Program-made: the position numbers and the translations under genes
Notes under the pieces: generated by a model
Databases searched by the model: none
What the model was told of the DNA's origin: nothing
The model's input: only the letters and a program-made list of their open reading frames with translations
Shown: positions 5,643-10,028 of the stretch, in pieces
How the letters are laid out: each line of letters begins with the position of its first letter
Position numbering within the stretch: position 1 is the first letter of the stretch
Assembly: GCA_015143735.1 (NCBI GenBank)
Contig: VKHC01000706.1
Location: 1 to 10,028, forward strand
Length of the DNA: 10,028 nt
Direction of reading: 5' to 3'
DNA from: Synura sp. LO234KE
Lineage: Eukaryota; Sar; Synurophyceae; Synurales; Mallomonadaceae

Positions 5643-8600
5643 CTGTAAGCAGGGCAGGGGAAGCTGTTTGCTAGTAGTAGGATTGCTTGATTCAGCCCTA
5701 GTAATCGTTTGGTGATAAATTTAGAGCAAGAAAACCAGAACAATTATGGGACACGTAACAACGCGGACCACCATAATTATCTAGTAAGGATAAAAACTTC
5801 AGTACTACAGAGTGATTGTTATGTATACTATATAATTCACTCCTCCAGGAAGCACGCCTATTGACAATCACCAGATGATGATTGATTAGCAGGCAGCTTT
5901 ACAACAAGCAGTACGTTATATTTAAGGTCCACAGCACTGTATACGAAACCATCCATCGGTCACAATTCATTAAATTTTCCGTTGTATATCAAAATGACTC
6001 CTTTTTGCAGCGCTAAAAATACAAATGACGAAAACGTTCGTAATCCCAATGGAATACGTAGCCTAACACTTTCTAGAACGCTTTCTTCGACGACCTTTGC
6101 CTGTGCCGGACTTCCGCTTACTAGTAGCCTCCTTCTACACCGAATACCATCAATAAGTATATAGCACACGTACTGGTATATGTACATGAGGGTAGATTGA
6201 AAAAGAACATAACAGGCGCTACCACGATATATGAGAAACGGTTACTTGCCTTGTTTTGTAGATTGATATTGGCCCCACGGTCCATGAGCAGTTTGATGAC
6301 ATCCATGTGTCCTCTGCCACAGGCTAATGTGATGCATGACCACCCGTTCTGATACGTAATAAAGAGTATGAAGTTTAACAGAAACTACGGCCATTTTAAC
6401 ACGTAACATGTACTAATTACGCGGGTCGCTGGACCAGTAATTATTCTGTCGAGATGCCTATCCCACCATAACAGATACCGTCAAAATGAATAGAGCACAC
6501 CATTCCCATGGATGTACAGTCTGTGAAAGTGATAAGACTTTACCAACTTCATATATAAGCAAACATAGAGTACATTATATTTAAAAGCATCACACCATTC
6601 TCATCACAGTGGTAGCGTTGAGATAACAGGTATGGGCGCTGACCACTCGCCTTATCTCTCTCGTTGATGTCCGCACCAATATCCAGCAGCAGCTCAACCG
6701 CATCCTTATGACCGTTATACGCGGACCATAACAGGGCTGTCATCCCATTCTAAGGATACACAATATTATTACAATAAAGAACCACTTCCTACAACAGGAT
6801 TCACAACATCACTGCCCGATCCACAGTGACACTCACGTCATCCCGGATGCTAGACATCGCTACGGCTTGTGCCATGAGTCTGGTCTGCCCTCTCGTCCAT
6901 GACATCTGCGACATGCGCAACATGGACATGCTGTTATATGTAGGAAGCCGAGCAATCGTACGACTGCGGTTACGCCTCCAATGGACAATACAGATATGGA
7001 GTCTCATGCATCTCCTCACTAAAGTGCCTTGACCCTTACATGGGTCCCTCCTTGTCCTAACAGCACCTTCGCCGTGTCCGTGTAACCGTTGGCACAAGCT
7101 AGCATAAGAGCAGTGCACCCTTTCTAACGAGATAGACAGAACGGAGGGAAGTGAGACAAGTTGGGGAGAGAGGCTTCCTTGCCGGGCTACAGCACTGGCT
7201 GAAAATTTGATGCATCGTTGTATTGAGTTAATTGTTTGCTGCTTGGAAAGAAAATTTGAAGCGACATGTCAAAAGTCCTCAATTGTGGGTAATTTGGACC
7301 TCAAAATGGCTGGTTGTGGAGCTGTCTTAGTATCATCATAAATACGAATGGGCATACGCGCGTTGCTTCCCAACGATCGCGCTCTTAACCTTCACACAAC
7401 GGGCATATCCTTCAACACAATCAATTGCGTGCCTCGGTTTGGATGGAAGCATCCGCGCCCATAGACAGTAGAAGTTTGACCAACTCCGTGTGTCCTGATT
7501 CGGCGGCATGTGCCACAGGAGTGTACCCAGCCTACATCGACAATGACACGATCAACACCAACATCTCTGATGAACTTAGTCATTCTTACCGGCATACTGT
7601 AGAATTCGATAAATACTCAAAAACTATAAATGTTATCGATGGACGCCTTGACTTCACCTCATATAGAAGCGTATGAGTAACGGTGTAATTAATGGTGCCT
7701 GATTTTACCGTGCTGTCTCACCTTGCTTTTCATATTTATGTTTGCACCCTTATTCAACAATAGCTTTGCCGAGCTGGTGCATCCATTCATCGAAGCTAAA
7801 TGGAGCGCCGTTCGCCCATACTATAACACCAAATCAGATAATTATAATTCCCTTTGGTAACACGAGTAATCCAGAAGTTGGCGTTAACTTAAAGTAGATC
7901 GGAAACGTTATCTTTGTGGATGGCCAACGCAACAACGGAAATAGTGTAATAGCTAACTCGCTGTGTCATAACATGCATTTTAGTAGCCACTAGTATGATC
8001 CAGACTTACCATATTCTGCTGATCTATTTCTGCGCCCCTCTTCAACAACAGTCTCGCCAACTCCGTCAGACCTCTATTCACCGCGTGCATAAGGGCAGTG
8101 CATCCATTCTGAGTACATGATGGAAATGAATACGGGTACTGATAAGGCTTTAATGTTAGTGCCATGTACTCTAGCCTGATCCCTACATCCGCGAAATATA
8201 CCCATTTTAAAATATTCAAATATAAGAAAGTTTTCTCATCTAGCAACACTTACATTTCCACCAATATTAACTTGTGCTCCACTATCGAGGAGCAGTGCTG
8301 CTATCTCCGGATTGGAAGCATAGGTAAGGGCGGTGTACCCTGCCTAAACCAAAAGGATAAACACACATGACCCAGACACAGTCATATTATATTCTTACAA
8401 TTACACACATCGAACATTCGATGGAGTATTGACTGGTAAATATACCATATTCAATAACCTCCCATGTACTTGGAATAAGACACTTACATCGTCTAGAATG
8501 TCCACCCGAGCCTGTCGCTGTACTAACAATCTGACAATTTCCAGGCGATCTTTAGCAGCGGCCAGCATCAAGGCCGTACTACCAGTCTAAGAACATAATG

Positions 8601-9491
8601 AAAGAGTGGAGAATCATAACATCACGATATTAGACGGCCAATAGGCTTCCAGCCATACCAAACTCACATCTATACTCTACCTATATCCGTTACTATACTT
8701 GTACTCCCCACGAACATACCATATCTTGAATATTCACGTCCGTCGGTCGGTCCAATAGTAGTCTGGTCACTTCCGTGTGGCCGCCATAGGAGGCACGTAT
8801 GAGAGCGGTGTATCCGTGCTGAACCACAGCGACAGAGAATAAGAAATCCTAGTATATCCACCCCAGGTACGACTACAACAGCAAGGACATCCTCCCAATG
8901 CCGATCGGATGAGCGTATAGGGCTGAGAGTACCACACCCACATTATCCTTCAGTTCTGTATCGGCTCCATAGTCCATCAGCAGGCTGGCTATGTCTGTAT
9001 GACCATTTCCTGACGCGAGTACGAGGGCTGTCGCTCCGTCCTGAAGGGAGATACAATATAATCAAAATACGGTACCAGAAAGAGGGACACCTCATAACTA
9101 CAGCCGCACGTCCTTGATCTGGTTCATAAGGATGCTCGGTGGAATTATAAAAACTGTCATCTTTCCTTGAGCTAAGTAATCCGTTTCGGAAAAAAGCCAC
9201 ACAACTATGGGATTATTCTCGAATAAAACTTTGAACAAATACTTGAAGAAATGCTCTCAAGCAAAAGCCTTCCAAAAATATACTAGTATGTCTAAACAGG
9301 TATTGTATTACAGACATCGATGAGAGTACAAGCGATTTCATAGCAGTACATCACTAGATGGACATCAGGGCTCATTGGAGTAGGCTACTTACTTTGTTCT
9401 GCAGATTCACATCGGCCGCTCTCTCTAGTAAAAGTTCAACGGATTCCATGTGGCCCTTGTTGGACGCAAACATCAACGCAGTGAGACCTCC
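5535..9491 (-). CDS. Ankyrin-repeat gene, one repeat per exon (5'-incomplete)
   Basis: Gene-level model, read from high to low coordinates. ANK exons: 9393-9491, 8942-9040, 8720-8818, 8488-8586, 8254-8343, 8010-8108, 7722-7820, 7433-7531, 7028-7123, 6651-6749, 6250-6348, plus a truncated candidate 6837-6905. Last-exon candidates: 6063-6134 and 5535-5642. Every exon starts at the xGxTAL position of the ANK consensus and is phase 0, so each cassette is a whole repeat. ANK repeats form stacked helix-hairpin solenoids for protein binding; partner and pathway are unknown. No start codon, signal peptide or N-terminal domain is visible, so the 5' end probably lies beyond the window. It converges on the HA-domain gene. 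Confidence 0.85.
5643..6062 (-). other. Intron or 3' UTR between the two last-exon candidates
   Basis: 420 nt, AT-rich with many stops. It would be 3' UTR if the basic exon is last, or intron if the lower exon is used. A short G-C-containing stretch near 5849-5870 looks exon-like but is too short to call. Confidence 0.45.
6063..6134 (-). CDS. Candidate last exon A: strongly basic C-terminus
   Basis: Acceptor TCGGTGTAG, 115 nt after the GC donor of the last ANK exon, phase 0. It encodes K-E-A-T-S-K-R-K-S-G then a run of K and R (G-R-R-R-K-R-S-R-K-C) and ends with TAG. Over half the residues are basic, as in a nuclear or nucleolar localisation signal or RNA-binding tail (inference). The distinct composition makes chance unlikely. 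Confidence 0.6.
   Translation of the reverse strand, partial: KEATSKRKSGTGKGRRRKRSRKC
6250..6348 (-). CDS. ANK exon 11, last repeat (33 codons, GC donor)
   Basis: Acceptor ACGTATCAG. N-G-W-S-C-I-T-L-A, G-R-G-H-M-D-V-I-K-L-L-M-D-R-G-A-N-I-N. T-A-L is S-C-I. The donor AAG|GCAAGT matches the full consensus except C for T at +2, the classic form of a GC-AG intron. Its end (N-I-N-L-Q-N-K) resembles that of exon 1 (D-V-N-L-Q-N-K). Confidence 0.92.
6349..6650 (-). other. 302-nt intron, nothing recognised
   Basis: Between ANK exons 10 and 11. The minus frame runs open from exon 10 to a TGA near 6549, but without ANK features. Confidence 0.5.
6651..6749 (-). CDS. ANK exon 10 (33 codons, GC donor)
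   Basis: Acceptor TATCCTTAG. N-G-M-T-A-L-L-W-S-A-Y-N-G-H-K-D-A-V-E-L, then D-I-G-A-D-I-N, a near-consensus repeat. The donor is AAG|GCGAGT, a good consensus apart from C at +2. A GT four bases further on would break phase. Confidence 0.92.
6837..6905 (-). pseudogene. Truncated or decayed ANK exon (23 codons)
   Basis: A phase-0 segment between ATGTCGCAG and a strong GTGAGT donor. It reads R-G-Q-T-R-L-M-A-Q-A-V and ends I-R-D-D, like an ANK repeat start joined to an ANK repeat end, with the middle (G-H turn and L-L-L helix) missing. It could be a used short exon or a relic. The GC-rich flank up to ~7000 also holds ANK-like fragments in shifted frames. Confidence 0.4.
7028..7123 (-). CDS. ANK exon 9 (32 codons, degenerate end)
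   Basis: Acceptor TCGTTAG. K-G-C-T-A-L-M-L-A-C, N-G-Y-T-D-T-A-K-V-L-L, then G-Q-G-G-T-H-V-R-V-K: one codon shorter than normal and without G-A-D. The homologous end is AAG|GCACTT (GC donor). A better GT donor, GTAAGG, lies 12 nt earlier after the CAT codon at 7040-7042 and would also keep phase 0, giving 28 codons. Both are possible. Confidence 0.8.
7124..7432 (-). other. 309-nt intron, nothing recognised
   Basis: Between ANK exons 8 and 9. No repeat motif, no long frame and no similarity to other introns seen by eye. Confidence 0.5.
7433..7531 (-). CDS. ANK exon 8 (33 codons, GC donor)
   Basis: Acceptor CGATGTAG. A-G-Y-T-P-V, E-S-G-H-T-E-L-V-K-L-L-L, M-G-A-D-A. The repeat ends at GAG followed by GCACGC. 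Reading on meets TGA within four codons, so an intron must begin here, and the nearest site keeping phase is a GC donor with poor +3 to +6 consensus. Confidence 0.88.
7722..7820 (-). CDS. ANK exon 7 (33 codons)
   Basis: Acceptor GTTATAG, donor GTGAGA, the last clear GT donor among the full-length ANK exons of this array. Y-G-R-T-A-L-H-L-A, N-G-C-T-S-S, K-L-L-L-N-K-G-A-N-I-N. T-A-L-H-L-A is the classic ANK helix-1 motif. Confidence 0.92.
8010..8108 (-). CDS. ANK exon 6 (33 codons)
   Basis: Acceptor TACTCAG, donor GTAAGT. N-G-C-T-A-L-M-H-A-V, N-R-G-L-T-E-L, R-L-L-L-K-R-G-A-E-I-D. The histidine of the G-H turn is Leu. Its opening N-G-C-T-A-L-M recurs closely in the exon at 7028 (K-G-C-T-A-L-M), suggesting shared ancestry. 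Confidence 0.92.
8254..8343 (-). CDS. ANK exon 5 (30 codons, shortened helix turn)
   Basis: Acceptor TGGTTTAG, donor GTAAGT. A-G-Y-T-A-L-T-Y-A-S-N-P then E-I-A-A-L-L-L-D: three codons are missing around the G-H turn between the two helices, in frame. The end is N-I-G-G-N. Probably still an ANK-type hairpin with a tight turn. Confidence 0.87.
8488..8586 (-). CDS. ANK exon 4 (33 codons, divergent turn)
   Basis: Acceptor TTCTTAG, donor GTAAGT. T-G-S-T-A-L-M-L-A-A opens a clear repeat. The G-H turn is D-R-L and the G-A-D is Q-A-R, so this repeat has drifted at turn positions while keeping hydrophobic core residues (I-V-R-L-L-V). Confidence 0.88.
8720..8818 (-). CDS. ANK exon 3 (33 codons)
   Basis: Acceptor TGGTTCAG, donor GTATGT. 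Complete repeat: H-G-Y-T-A-L, G-G-H-T-E-V, R-L-L-L-D-R. The usual G-A-D is replaced by P-T-D. Ends N-I-Q-D-M. Confidence 0.9.
8942..9040 (-). CDS. ANK exon 2 (33 codons)
   Basis: Acceptor CTCCCTTCAG, donor GTGGGT. Complete repeat: D-G-A-T-A-L, G-N-G-H-T-D, S-L-L-M, Y-G-A-D-T. All consensus positions are present. The following intron is only 123 nt. Confidence 0.92.
9041..9392 (-). other. 352-nt intron with second HPYEPD element
   Basis: Longest intron between ANK exons. It carries the HPYEPD element (9112-9177, minus orientation). The open frame through 8943-9200 joins this intron to the ANK exon below and is not itself a gene. No phase-0 exon could be built round the element. Confidence 0.5.
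9112..9177 (-). repeat. HPYEPD element, ankyrin-gene copy
   Basis: On the minus strand it reads Y-N-S-T-E-H-P-Y-E-P-D; the plus-gene copy reads Y-N-S-K-H-P-Y-E-P-D. Both lie in an intron, in the sense direction of the host gene. It could be a shared mobile-element remnant, an alternative exon or a small hidden gene. Confidence 0.6.
9393..9491 (-). CDS. ANK exon 1 in window (33 codons)
   Basis: Acceptor ATCTTTCAG, donor GTAAGT. One complete ANK repeat: G-G-L-T-A-L at the start, N-K-G-H in the turn, V-E-L-L-L in helix 2, A-A-D-V-N then L-Q-N-K. The normally glycine position before A-D is Ala. No ANK exon was found upstream within the window. Confidence 0.9.
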
Positions 9492-10028
9492 CTGAAAGAT
9501 AAAAGTATGTACGAGATAGAAAATATAAATATGTTAACTTCCAGCAGCACAATGTGTACCCCACCACATACGCAATTACATTTCAGAATTAAAAATAATA
9601 GAGGATTAAATATCCAATCCGTTGATGTTTAGAATCCTTATATGGAGTATGGTATGGAGAGCCTCGGAACCAAAAAAATACACCACAACAAATAGAATAG
9701 AAGGTGGACCGAGTATTTCTATTGCAGATTGTTTAGAACTTCGGCACGAAATCCACTACATCATCGGTATTTTAAAAACCCATCAGACCATATTTAAACA
9801 ATTACTCATGGAGGTAAAAAATAAAGAAACATTCTAGTAAATCATTTCTCAATTGATCGCGGCGATGGAAGATTGAAGAGAATCAAGGATTGAAATTGGA
9901 TCAAATGTATAACAACCGAGAATAAGCAGCAAAAATAATCTAAAGAGTGTCGGTGGGGATTTCGTGTAGCCAACGCCACGAATTCGATAGAACGGGATGC
10001 AAACGGGCCAATTAAATGCTCAAACCTA
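9492..10028. other. Region upstream of ANK exon 1; mostly unassigned
   Basis: 537 nt. On the minus strand it should be intron or further 5' parts of the ankyrin gene, but no ANK repeat or clear exon is visible. On the plus strand the only candidate is at 9728-9813. Confidence 0.4.
9728..9813 (+). CDS. Candidate exon with amphipathic helix
   Basis: It follows the acceptor TTTCTATTGCAG and precedes GTAAAA. The open frame reads C-L-E-L-R-H-E-I-H and ends F-K-Q-L-L-M-E, with I/L/F spaced as in a coiled coil. Phase differs (2 to 0) from all other exons here. The frame also continues to a TAG at 9835-9837, so it could be a terminal exon. Direction is opposite to the ankyrin gene. Confidence 0.3.

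Noticed and set aside
6801-7118. Single 105-codon minus ORF as an unspliced gene
   Set aside because: It runs out of frame with the intact ANK repeat at 7028-7123 for its first third; only the 6837-6905 part looks ANK-like.
7392-7676. ORFs on both strands over 7392-7676
   Set aside because: Out-of-frame or antisense shadows of ANK exon 8.
1-10028. Bacterial or phage origin, CRISPR, tRNA or rRNA genes
   Set aside because: Coding is split into short phased exons with splice signals; no regular spacer array, no tRNA cloverleaf and no rRNA core sequence noticed.

Overview
The window looks like nuclear DNA of a eukaryote. There is no run of bacterial-style ORFs. Coding potential comes as many short segments of 45-108 nt, nearly all whole numbers of codons, bounded by GT(or GC)...AG splice signals and separated by introns of about 57-600 nt. 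No exon has transcript support here; all models are read by eye. The clearest families are helicase-associated (HA) domains and ankyrin (ANK) repeats. Tandem HA domains without a helicase, and repeat proteins built with one repeat per exon in one intron phase, are both typical of stramenopile algae (diatoms, brown algae). I therefore favour a stramenopile-like protist, with low to moderate confidence.

Plus strand, before position 1 to 4920: the 3' part of a multi-exon gene. A donor-like GTAAGT at position 4 suggests the window opens at the end of an exon. From 46 to about 2254 there are two alternating tandemly duplicated exon types. Type A has 22-23 codons and often starts xW-S. Type B has 15-16 codons and follows D-E-x-K...E-G-E. 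A duplicated pair of 27-codon type C exons follows (2519-2792). Next come short basic/acidic low-complexity exons (3395-3708), a 21-codon linker exon (4290-4352) and a 474-nt terminal exon (4447-4920) with two complete HA domains and the stop. All these exons are phase 0, so they can be joined, skipped or duplicated without breaking the frame.

4921-5534 is a gap between two convergent genes.

Minus strand, 9491 down to 5535: an ankyrin gene. Eleven exons each hold one ANK repeat (nine of 33 codons, one of 30, one of 32), and one candidate exon is truncated; all are phase 0. The 5' end lies above 9491 and was not found. Seven upstream ANK exons use GT donors. The next intact four (7433, 7028, 6651, 6250) appear to use GC donors. 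Two possible last exons exist: a strongly basic one ending at 6063 and an acidic-then-basic one ending at 5535, which may give alternative C-termini.

9492-10028 holds no recognised gene apart from a short plus-strand candidate exon near 9728-9813.

The most interesting signals are: (1) two neighbouring genes built from phase-0 repeat cassettes; (2) a tandem duplication in which the exon has diverged far more than its adjoining intron; (3) the run of GC donors; (4) a roughly 60-bp sequence encoding H-P-Y-E-P-D found inside an intron of each gene, with only third-position changes across that hexapeptide.
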